A stretch of DNA of 25,195 nucleotides from PALSA-660 sp036508075 (GTDB lineage: Bacteria > Actinomycetota > Coriobacteriia > Anaerosomatales > PALSA-660): NCBI GenBank assembly GCA_036508075.1, contig DATCIA010000020.1:1-25195 (forward strand), given 5' to 3'. A program made the position numbers and the translations under genes. Below, in pieces: positions 7,888 to 14,286 of the stretch; position 1 is the first letter of the stretch; every line of letters begins with the position of its first letter. The notes beneath the pieces are model-generated. The model did not search any database and had not been told where the DNA came from. It worked only from the letters and a program-made list of their open reading frames with translations.

Positions 7888-8738
7888 GCGGTCGCTCCGC
7901 CGACCACGAGGAGCCCTTCGGGGGCGCCCGCGCGCTCGACCAGCCGCAGCGCGTCGTACTCGCACGCGGAGCGGCACACGCCGCAGCCGTAACACCTCTC
8001 GGTGTCGATGACCGCGCGCTTGTGACCGGGTCCGATGGCGATCGCATCGAACGGGCATCGCTCCACGCACTCGGCGCAGCCCGTGCATGCGTCGAGATCG
8101 GCCTCGGCCAGGTAGTGGCCCTTGAACATGATCGGTGTCTGGTGCTCGATCGTGATCTTCATCGCCATACAGCCGGCCTCGAGACTGCAGTTGCAGATGG
8201 CGCCGATGAAGGGCGTGACGAAGGTCCACACCGAGTGCATGAGCCCTTCCTGCTCGGTGCGCCGCAGGATCGCCATCGCTTGCGCCTTGGTGAGCGTCTC
8301 GAACTTCTGGGTGTCGGGACCGATGTCGTAGTCGGCGAACCCCTTCTCCAGCAGCGCGTCGACCGGCTTGGTCGTGATCGCCAGGCAGTACCCGTCGGTC
8401 TTGTTGCCCGCGGTGTAGCGACACGGGCACGGGATGCGCACGATCGAGGTGGCGATGTCGAAGACGGCCTCGCACTCCTCGATGGGTACCGGCTGGCCGA
8501 AGTGGTTCTTCTTCATCGTCGCGGTGGCCGCCGCCCTGCCGAGGTCGCGCAGCGGGGCCGGCAGGCGCTCGAGGCGCGTCAGGTTGGTGAGTGCCCAGTC
8601 GCGGTCCTTCGGGAACCCGGTCAGGAAGTCGACCAGGTAGTCGGCTCGCTTCAGGTCCGAGTCGAGGTCGTATGCGTACGTGCTCGCCTGCAGGTACCAG
8701 GCCTTGCCGTCACCGTGCTTCACGCAGAACTGACACAT
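7884..8738 (-). CDS. Cysteine-rich 2x[4Fe-4S] ferredoxin-domain protein
   Basis: A 284-residue soluble iron-sulfur protein. The C-terminal ~80 residues are a bacterial-type dicluster ferredoxin: Cys218, 221, 224 and 228 followed by Pro, then Cys249, 252, 255 and 259. The N-terminal ~200 residues are not a ferredoxin and carry more conserved-looking cysteines (Cys2, Cys5, Cys89, CPC at 104-106, Cys118, CNC at 182-184, Cys190), enough for a further metal site. The start is the ATG at 8738, beginning MCQFC; its ribosome site (GAGAGC) is weak, so translation may depend on the upstream propeller gene 38 bases away. It is the last gene of a three-gene minus-strand cluster. An electron-transfer role is safe; its partners are unknown. 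Confidence 0.8.
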   Translation of the reverse strand: MCQFCVKHGDGKAWYLQASTYAYDLDSDLKRADYLVDFLTGFPKDRDWALTNLTRLERLPAPLRDLGRAAATATMKKNHFGQPVPIEECEAVFDIATSIVRIPCPCRYTAGNKTDGYCLAITTKPVDALLEKGFADYDIGPDTQKFETLTKAQAMAILRRTEQEGLMHSVWTFVTPFIGAICNCSLEAGCMAMKITIEHQTPIMFKGHYLAEADLDACTGCAECVERCPFDAIAIGPGHKRAVIDTERCYGCGVCRSACEYDALRLVERAGAPEGLLVVGGATA

Positions 8739-8776
8739 CGAACGCTCTCGTTTCTCCGGGTCCGGTCGCCACGTCC

Positions 8777-10510
8777 CTACTTGGAGCCTATGCAATACAG
8801 ATACCCGTCGCGGCAGCCCACGTAGATGCGGCCGTTCCACACGACGGGCGTCGATTCTATCGTCCCGCCCAGCTTGAGCGAGTCCATCAGCTTGACGCTG
8901 ACGTGCACCGTCGTGCCGTTGCGGGCCTTGAGCGGCACGCCCTCGGGATCGTCGTACGCGATGCGGTATACCTTCACGCGGCCGTCGTAGCCGCACGCGA
9001 TGATGTTGTCGCCGACGATGATCGGCGTCGAGATGGCGCCGCCGACGTTGCGCTTGAACACCACGACCGGCTTCGGCATGCGCGTCTTGCCGTCCCAGAT
9101 GAGCGCCGTCCCCTTCGTCTCGTCCTGAGAGAACACGTACAGGTTGCCGTCGATCGCCATGCATGCGCCGAGGGCCGGGCGGGAGCCGTCCGCGTTGTAG
9201 GAGTCGTTGACCGAAGCCGACCCGATGATCCCGCCCGTCCACTCGGCGAGGTTGCGGTTCTCGGTCGGCAGGTACCATACGGCCGCTGCGGCGCCCGTCT
9301 TGCGTGGGTCCAGCTTGAGTACGCCTCCGCGGCCGGGCACGTACTCGCGATCGACGGTCACCAGCAGATCCCCGTCCGAGGTCGCGACCGGGGTGCCGTC
9401 GAGGTCGGACCCGATGCGGTACTGCCAGACCTCCTTGAGATCACTGGCGCGGTGTCCGAAGACGCGCCCGGAACCGGCGGCCGAGTAGATGATGTCGCCG
9501 ATCATCGCTGGCGATGCCTCGAGCACCAGGTTCCCGCGGTGCTTGGCCGCGTCTCCCGCCTTGTACAGCAACGCCGACGCGAGTACCGCAGGTCGGCGGA
9601 AGGTCTTGCCGCCCAGCGTGAGTGCCGAGGTCCGATCGGGGTCGAGCTTGTAGAAGTCCGCCGACTCCACCCCTTGGTAAACGAATCCGTCGCGGACGAT
9701 CGCCGAGGCGTCGGCATCGCGGCTGTACGACTGAGTGTGGCGGACGGGGAGCCGCCACAACTCCTTGCCGGTCGCGAACGACACGCACCGGACGGGCGCG
9801 ATGAGCGGCGAGGCCATGGTGAGCCCGAACCCGCGCCGCGACCCGGCGATCACGCGGATGCGCGTAGCCTCGGTCTTCGCGTCCGGGTCGATCCAGATCG
9901 TGTTGGTGCCCTTGATCACATCGGGGAACTCGTAGCGCCAGATGGTCTTCCCGGTCGCGGCGTCGATGCGTCGCAGCCCGTGGTCGAATCCTCCGATGAC
10001 GAGACTGAGCTTCCCCGCGTCACGGATGATCGTCGCCTGACCGGTCCAACCGGTGCCCGACCAGTTCGTGGCGCCCTTGACTGTCGCGGTGCCGGCCGTT
10101 TGGCCCGTACCGATCCGGTTGCGCCAGACGACCTTCAGCCTCTCGGGTACCGGTCCGATTCCGTAGAAGTTGCGCGACCAGTTGCCGAGGTAGGTCCCGA
10201 CCTTGATCCCGTCCCCCTCGTCCGTGGGCAGTCCCGTCGCCGGGGATGCGGTCGGTTCGATCGCGGGAGCGGGTGCCGTCGTAGCGCTCGAGGATGGAGC
10301 TGTGGTGCCGGTCGAGGTCTTCGAGACGTCGGCCACCAGCAGGCCCGCGCTTCCGGCGCGCACGGCTGCGACCGCCCACGCGACACCGCCCGCGATCGCC
10401 GCCATCAGGGCCACGACCAGGAGCACTTCGACCACGCGCACCGCGGGTGACTTCGCGCGGCGGCCTCGACGGGTGCTCGCCGCATCCCCGCCGCTGTGGC
10501 GCCCCGACAT
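8777..10510 (-). CDS. Membrane-anchored PQQ-type beta-propeller protein
   Basis: A 577-residue protein. A basic cytoplasmic N-terminus is followed by one membrane segment (about 25-50), a Thr/Ser/Pro/Ala-rich linker (about 60-95), and an extracytoplasmic domain made of PQQ-like beta-propeller repeats. Repeat cores are visible, for example RRIDAATGKTIWRYEF, VSFATGKELWRL, GTPVATSDGDLLVTVD and STPVVWNGRIYVGCRDGYLY. Such propellers bind cofactors in dehydrogenases, or are protein scaffolds as in BamB. I see no clear catalytic quinoprotein residues, so a scaffold or sensor is as likely as an enzyme. The ATG directly follows the stop of the upstream membrane-protein gene (zero spacing), so the two are co-translated. 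Confidence 0.8.
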   Translation of the reverse strand: MSGRHSGGDAASTRRGRRAKSPAVRVVEVLLVVALMAAIAGGVAWAVAAVRAGSAGLLVADVSKTSTGTTAPSSSATTAPAPAIEPTASPATGLPTDEGDGIKVGTYLGNWSRNFYGIGPVPERLKVVWRNRIGTGQTAGTATVKGATNWSGTGWTGQATIIRDAGKLSLVIGGFDHGLRRIDAATGKTIWRYEFPDVIKGTNTIWIDPDAKTEATRIRVIAGSRRGFGLTMASPLIAPVRCVSFATGKELWRLPVRHTQSYSRDADASAIVRDGFVYQGVESADFYKLDPDRTSALTLGGKTFRRPAVLASALLYKAGDAAKHRGNLVLEASPAMIGDIIYSAAGSGRVFGHRASDLKEVWQYRIGSDLDGTPVATSDGDLLVTVDREYVPGRGGVLKLDPRKTGAAAAVWYLPTENRNLAEWTGGIIGSASVNDSYNADGSRPALGACMAIDGNLYVFSQDETKGTALIWDGKTRMPKPVVVFKRNVGGAISTPIIVGDNIIACGYDGRVKVYRIAYDDPEGVPLKARNGTTVHVSVKLMDSLKLGGTIESTPVVWNGRIYVGCRDGYLYCIGSK

Positions 10511-11122
10511 CTAGGCCTCCACCCCCGGCGCGCCGGTCCCGCGCCTCAGCCGCGTGAGCGAGGAGCGCCCCGTCAGCGTCTGAAGCAGGTCGCGGGCCTC
10601 CTGCAGCGTCTGCAGTCCCTGCTCCACCTGCAGGCTCGCGGGCCCCGTCGCGCTGGCCTCGTCGCTGACCAACGCATCGAGCGCCATGTCCATCCCGGTG
10701 AGCACCTGGGAGCCGCCGGTGACGATGAGGTCGCGCAGCTGCGCAGCGTCCGCGCCGGTCACCGCGATCCCGTTGACCTCGTCGACCAGCCGCCTCGCCG
10801 CGGCGATCCGCGTGCGGTACGCGGTGACATCGATCACGCCGCTGCTAGGCTCGGTGGTGAAGTCGGTGGCGATGGGGGTGATGGCCGCGCTGACCGCGTC
10901 GAGTCGTTCGCCGAGCGCGGTGAGTTCCGCGCGCTGCGGCCCGGCTGATCGGCTGTCGGAGATGCTCACGGTCAGCCACCAGGCGCCGACGGCGATCGCG
11001 GTGAGCGCGAACGCCGCCGAGAACGCGATGAACGCGGCGCGCCGCCGCTCGGAGCCGGGCCGGTCCGGGACGGGCCGCAGAGCCGCTCCGTCGGACTTCG
11101 TTTCGGCGTTCCAGCTTCCCAT
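10511..11122 (-). CDS. Predicted one-pass membrane protein of unknown function
   Basis: A 203-residue protein I do not recognise. It has a short basic N-terminus, one membrane segment (about 29-52) and an outside domain of ~150 residues that looks helical and is rich in Ala, Asp, Arg and Leu, without cysteines. The ATG at 11122 is chosen because GAGGAAG lies seven bases upstream; a GTG at 11167 would add 15 residues. It heads the cluster with the PQQ-type propeller and the ferredoxin-domain protein, and its stop abuts the propeller start. Both proteins have the same topology (cytoplasmic N-terminus, one helix, outside domain), so they may form a membrane complex; this is inference from gene order. 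Confidence 0.65.
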   Translation of the reverse strand: MGSWNAETKSDGAALRPVPDRPGSERRRAAFIAFSAAFALTAIAVGAWWLTVSISDSRSAGPQRAELTALGERLDAVSAAITPIATDFTTEPSSGVIDVTAYRTRIAAARRLVDEVNGIAVTGADAAQLRDLIVTGGSQVLTGMDMALDALVSDEASATGPASLQVEQGLQTLQEARDLLQTLTGRSSLTRLRRGTGAPGVEA

Positions 11123-11222
11123 GCGCTTCCTCGCGACGGAGACGGGCCGTTGTGGGGGAACATACACTACAAAGGCGCGCGGCGGGGGCCGTCTCCGCCG
11201 CGCTCATCGAGAGGAGTCGCAC

Positions 11223-11471
11223 GTGCCGCAGATCAAGGTCTTCGCGCTCTCGACGTGCCCGTACTGCAAGCAGGCGCGGGCGTTCCTGGATGAGAGCGGC
11301 GTCGCCTACGACGTCGTCGAGGTCGACAAGCTGACCGGTCAGGAGCGGACCGACGCCATCGAGGAGGTCAAGACGCTCTCGGGAGGCACCTCGTTCCCCG
11401 TGCTCGTCATGGACGGAGAGGTCGTCGTCGGCTACAACAAGGCCAGGATCCAGCAGCTCATCGGCGCCTAG
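11223..11471 (+). CDS. Glutaredoxin-family protein (CPYC)
   Basis: An 82-residue thioredoxin-fold protein. The dithiol site is CPYC (Cys12-Cys15) after the first strand (KVFALS), then a helix, the cis-Pro region TSFPVLVMDG and the Gly-Tyr segment VVVGYNKARI. It is of the short NrdH/glutaredoxin type that reduces disulfides in partner proteins. The GTG start at 11223 has GAGAGGAG just upstream. It lies 32 bases before a gene for an FTR-like thioredoxin-reductase chain, so the natural reading is that it is the disulfide substrate of that reductase rather than being reduced by glutathione. It is divergent from the membrane-protein/propeller cluster. Confidence 0.9.
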   Translation: MPQIKVFALSTCPYCKQARAFLDESGVAYDVVEVDKLTGQERTDAIEEVKTLSGGTSFPVLVMDGEVVVGYNKARIQQLIGA

Positions 11472-11503
11472 CCTCTTCGCCCAACATCTCAAGAGGGGAT
11501 GAC

Positions 11504-12163
11504 GTGAGCGACGCACCTGCTCGGCGCCGGTTCCGCCAGGGCACGACGGCCGACGATCTCAAGTCGTACATGGTCCCGTTCGTCGAGCGCCTGGGATACC
11601 GGCTCAACACGGACTCCGGGTTCGTCGACGCCGTGCTGTCGTCCGAACTCGAGATCCTGGCCGAGACCGGGGACGTCTACTGCCCCTGTCGCATCCGTAC
11701 CGGGGAGCCGAAAGAGGACATCGCGATCATCTGCCCGTGCATCCCGTTCCACCTCGACGAGTTCGCGACGCTGCGGAAGTGCTGGTGCGGGCTGTTCATC
11801 CGTACGGACGTCGAGGACGGCAGCGCGCTGGAGGGAGTCATCGAGCAGTCGGCGGGCCCGGTCGACGTGCGGGCCGCAGCGTTCGACGATCTCGTCGACG
11901 GGCAGGTTCGCCACATCAAGATCGGCAAGCGGGACATCGCGCTCGTACGGGTGGCGGGGGAGTACTTCGCGCTGTCGAACGTGTGCCGTCACGCGTTCGC
12001 ACCACTGGCTGACGGGTTCGTCGACGGGCATCACCTGATCTGCCCCTGGCACGGGTGGCGCTACGACGTACGCGACGGAACCACCGATCACCCGGATTCC
12101 GACGTGCGCACCTACCCGGTGACCGTGCGCGACGGCGAGGTCTTCGTCCGCGTCGGGGCCTAG
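11504..12163 (+). CDS. Ferredoxin:thioredoxin reductase catalytic chain fused to a Rieske domain
   Basis: A 219-residue two-domain redox protein. Residues ~15-105 match the FTR catalytic chain, which uses a [4Fe-4S] cluster beside a disulfide to reduce thioredoxin with ferredoxin electrons: CPC (60-62), CPC (77-79) and CWC (93-95). Residues ~120-219 are a Rieske [2Fe-2S] domain: CRH (161-163), 16 residues, then CPWH (180-183) and WRYD. Classical FTR has CPC-X16-CPC-X8-CHC; here the spacings are 14 and 13 and the His of CHC is Trp. The Rieske domain could feed electrons to the FTR cluster and replace a separate ferredoxin or variable chain. GTG start with AAGAGGGG upstream; the glutaredoxin gene is 32 bases before it. 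The domain calls are firm; the electron path is inference. Confidence 0.85.
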   Translation: MSDAPARRRFRQGTTADDLKSYMVPFVERLGYRLNTDSGFVDAVLSSELEILAETGDVYCPCRIRTGEPKEDIAIICPCIPFHLDEFATLRKCWCGLFIRTDVEDGSALEGVIEQSAGPVDVRAAAFDDLVDGQVRHIKIGKRDIALVRVAGEYFALSNVCRHAFAPLADGFVDGHHLICPWHGWRYDVRDGTTDHPDSDVRTYPVTVRDGEVFVRVGA

Positions 12164-12167
12164 TTCG

Positions 12168-12437
12168 TCACTCGCCGGTGCGGCCGGGGTTGTGGCGTCC
12201 GGCACCGGTCCGGGCGTGGCGCGGCCGATGCCGCCTGCGGTTGACCGCGACGAACACCACGCTCGAGACGCCGACGAACGCGATCCATTCCGCCCCCGGC
12301 GTCGCTCTCGCCGCCTCGAGGGCGGCCGCGCAGGCCGCTCCGACGGCGAAGGGCGCTGAGGACCTGTCGCGCGCGAGTACGCTGGCCGCGGCGATGCCCA
12401 CGGCGACGATCGTCCACGCCCAGAACCACAACCGCAC
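12168..12437 (-). CDS. Small NfeD-like membrane protein
   Basis: An 89-residue membrane protein with three hydrophobic segments (about 3-21, 28-45 and 49-66) and a basic, Arg/His-rich tail. The pattern of an aromatic first helix (LWFWAW), a short loop, a small-residue helix and a third helix ending in RRR resembles the membrane part of NfeD proteins. The C-terminal OB-fold of full NfeD is missing, as in short members of the family. A GTG at 12437 is chosen because GAGGGGGC lies about ten bases upstream; further upstream the frame loses membrane character. Its end is four bases from the convergent FTR-Rieske stop. It could also be an unrelated small membrane protein. Confidence 0.55.
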   Translation of the reverse strand: MRLWFWAWTIVAVGIAAASVLARDRSSAPFAVGAACAAALEAARATPGAEWIAFVGVSSVVFVAVNRRRHRPRHARTGAGRHNPGRTGE

Positions 12438-12523
12438 CGCTGTGCGCCCCCTCGTTCGCGGACCCGATGACCGAAGCGTACCGCAACGCGCCCGCGACCG
12501 CGTCCGCTGGCTAAGCGCATGAA

Positions 12524-12561
12524 GCGCACACCAATGGTGCGCGATACCCCGTTGTGTGCGC
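12524..12561. promoter_or_regulatory. Inverted repeats around the -35 region of cysK (candidate operator)
   Basis: GCGCAC (12524-12529) pairs with GTGCGC (12537-12542), and the slightly longer GCGCACAC (12524-12531) also pairs with GTGTGCGC at 12554-12561, which overlaps the proposed -35 box. Such a dyad is a plausible binding site for the Rrf2-type regulator encoded after cysK; the link is inference. Confidence 0.35.
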
Positions 12562-12580
12562 GGCGGCATGCGGGTACATT
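12552..12580 (+). promoter_or_regulatory. Putative sigma-70-type promoter of cysK-rrf2
   Basis: TTGTGT (12552-12557) and TACATT (12575-12580) are separated by exactly 17 bases. This predicts a transcript starting near 12587 and a leader of ~30 bases before the cysK ATG. Matching is by eye. Confidence 0.5.
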
Positions 12581-12618
12581 CGGCACACGATCACAGCCGC
12601 AACCCCCGGAGGTCCCCA

Positions 12619-13578
12619 ATGCCCCACGCCATCCCCGGCGTCGTCGACACGATCGGCTCGACGCCTCTCGTCCGGCTCGACAAGCTCTCGGAGGGGCTGC
12701 CGGGCCGCGTGTACATCAAGCTCGAGTCCCGCAACCCGGGCGGATCCGTCAAGGACCGCATCGGGCGCGCGATGATCGACGACGCCGAGGGACGCGGTCT
12801 GATCTCGCCGGGCACGTCGGTCATCGTCGAGCCCACGAGCGGCAACACCGGCATCGCGCTCGCGCTGGTGGGTGCCGCTCGCGGCTACCGCGTCGTCCTC
12901 ACGATGCCGGAGTCCTTCTCCGTGGAGCGCCGCAAGCTCTTCGCAGCCTACGGGGCCGAGCTGGTGCTGACCGACCGGGCGCTTGGCATGAAGGGCGCCG
13001 TCGACAAGGCGCGTGAGGTGGCGGAGGGCATCGAAGGAGCGTTCATCCCGGGCCAGTTCGAGAACCCGGCGAACCCGGCGGCCCACTACGCGACGACCGG
13101 CCCCGAGATCGACGTGGCGCTCGGTGACGAGGAGCTCTACGCGTTCGTGGCAGGCGTCGGCACGGGTGGCACGATCAGCGGCGCCGGGCGATTCCTCAAG
13201 GAGAGTCGCGCCGGCACGCTCGCGGTCGCGGTCGAGCCGACCGAATCTCCGATCATCAGCCAGAAGCTGGCCGGCGAGCCCCTGACCCCGGGACCGCACG
13301 GCATCCAGGGCATCGGAGCGAACTTCATACCCGTGACACTCGACCTCGAGGTCCTCGACAGCGTGGAGCGCGTCGACGGACCGGCGGCCATCGCGATGGC
13401 GCGCCGCCTGGCCGCCGAGGAGGGTGTGTTCGTCGGGATCTCCTCCGGAGCCAACGTCGTCGCAGCTCTGCGGCTTGCTTCGCGGCCCGAGGCCGCCGGC
13501 AAGGTCATCGTCACCGTCGGCCCCTCGACCGGCGAGCGCTACCTGTCGACGCCTCTGTGGGAGGGATACGGGGAATGA
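12619..13578 (+). CDS. cysK: Cysteine synthase A (O-acetylserine sulfhydrylase)
   Basis: A 319-residue PLP enzyme that makes L-cysteine and acetate from O-acetyl-L-serine and sulfide. The PLP lysine is Lys45 in GGSVKDR; the substrate loop is TSGNTG (73-78), the phosphate-binding loop GTGGTISG (181-188), and GISSGAN lies in the C-terminal part. Length is typical (~310-320). The ATG at 12619 follows CGGAGG. The gene ends in an ATGA overlap with an Rrf2-type regulator, giving coupled translation. That pairing recalls the CymR-CysK regulatory complex of Bacillus and Staphylococcus, in which CysK is also a co-repressor. No serine acetyltransferase gene is in the window. Confidence 0.93.
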   Translation: MPHAIPGVVDTIGSTPLVRLDKLSEGLPGRVYIKLESRNPGGSVKDRIGRAMIDDAEGRGLISPGTSVIVEPTSGNTGIALALVGAARGYRVVLTMPESFSVERRKLFAAYGAELVLTDRALGMKGAVDKAREVAEGIEGAFIPGQFENPANPAAHYATTGPEIDVALGDEELYAFVAGVGTGGTISGAGRFLKESRAGTLAVAVEPTESPIISQKLAGEPLTPGPHGIQGIGANFIPVTLDLEVLDSVERVDGPAAIAMARRLAAEEGVFVGISSGANVVAALRLASRPEAAGKVIVTVGPSTGERYLSTPLWEGYGE

Positions 13579-13991
13579 GGGTCTCGCAGCGTCTCGATTA
13601 CACCCTCCGCGGCCTGACCGCGCTCGCCCGGCAGGCTCCGGGAACCTACGTGGCCGCCGGCGAGATCGCCGACGAGCTCAGCCTCCCGCGGCGATTCGTG
13701 GAACAGCAGTTCACGGGGCTGGCGCGCGCGGGGATCGTGGACTGCCGGCGCGGCGCCGGCGGCGGGTGCGCGCTCCTGCGCCCGGCCGAGGACATCACCG
13801 TGGGCGAGATAGTCCGGGCGGTCCAGCGTGTCGTGCTCGACGTCCCTCACATCACCGGTTCCTCCGTGTCGGAGATGTGGGCGTCGGCGTCGGCGTCGCT
13901 CGAGCTCGCGCTCGAGGACACGACGCTGGCCGATCTCGCGGACAGGCAGCGCGAGCTCGACGCCCAGGTCGCGGCCATGTACTACATCTGA
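13575..13991 (+). CDS. Rrf2-family transcription regulator (CymR-like)
   Basis: A 138-residue winged-helix repressor. The Rrf2 hallmarks are present: RLDYTLRGL at the start, the recognition region IADELSLPRRFVEQQFTGL (31-49), then the Gly-rich wing RRGAGGGCALLRP and ITVGEIVRAV. The three cysteines that hold the Fe-S cluster in IscR-type members are absent (only Cys57 and Cys65 occur), so it is closer to the cluster-free CymR type. The protein ends in Tyr-Tyr-Ile; a free C-terminal Ile is what serine acetyltransferase and other CysK partners insert into the CysK active site. Its ATG overlaps the cysK stop. It probably senses cysteine status through CysK and controls sulfur genes, including its own operon; this is inference. 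Confidence 0.85.
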   Translation: MRVSQRLDYTLRGLTALARQAPGTYVAAGEIADELSLPRRFVEQQFTGLARAGIVDCRRGAGGGCALLRPAEDITVGEIVRAVQRVVLDVPHITGSSVSEMWASASASLELALEDTTLADLADRQRELDAQVAAMYYI

Positions 13992-14043
13992 CGCATCCGG
14001 CGAGAAGCCGCCGCGTCGGTAGTTCTGCCATCTCTACTGTGCC

Positions 14044-14078
14044 GAAGACGGCCTCCTATTCATCCGGAGGCCGTTTTC
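14044..14078 (+). terminator. Rho-independent terminator after cysK-rrf2
   Basis: Arms 14044-14056 and 14066-14078 form a 13-pair stem (one G-T pair) around a 9-base loop, with a run of four T at the end of the second arm. It separates the cysteine operon from the ABC importer operon. Confidence 0.8.
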
Positions 14079-14286
14079 GCCGTCCGGGGGATTTCGCGGC
14101 GCGAACGCGAGACGCGTCGGCCGAGCGCTCGAAACACGCACGAAACACGCCCCGCGCGCGTCCTTTTCGTGCTGTTCCTCCTTGTGACGCTCTGATACAC
14201 TCTCTGAATCCTGAGGCAGGGTGCATACAGGGAGAACCACAACGCATCCGGCCAGCAGACCAGGGCAGTCAAGTCGGAGGAAAGGG

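Noticed and set aside
8390..8440. CPCR in the ferredoxin-domain protein as a second FTR-like active site
   Set aside because: The following cysteines (single Cys118, CNC at 182-184) do not give the CPC/CPC/CxC order or spacing of FTR, so the resemblance is limited to three residues.
8591..10450. Long plus-strand open frame opposite the propeller gene
   Set aside because: Arg/Val/Asp-rich low-information translation; the minus strand holds clear propeller repeats with sensible starts.
14160..14205. Promoter of the liv operon (TACACT at 14196-14201)
   Set aside because: A fair -10 box is present but no acceptable -35 hexamer lies 16-18 bases upstream, so I do not call it.
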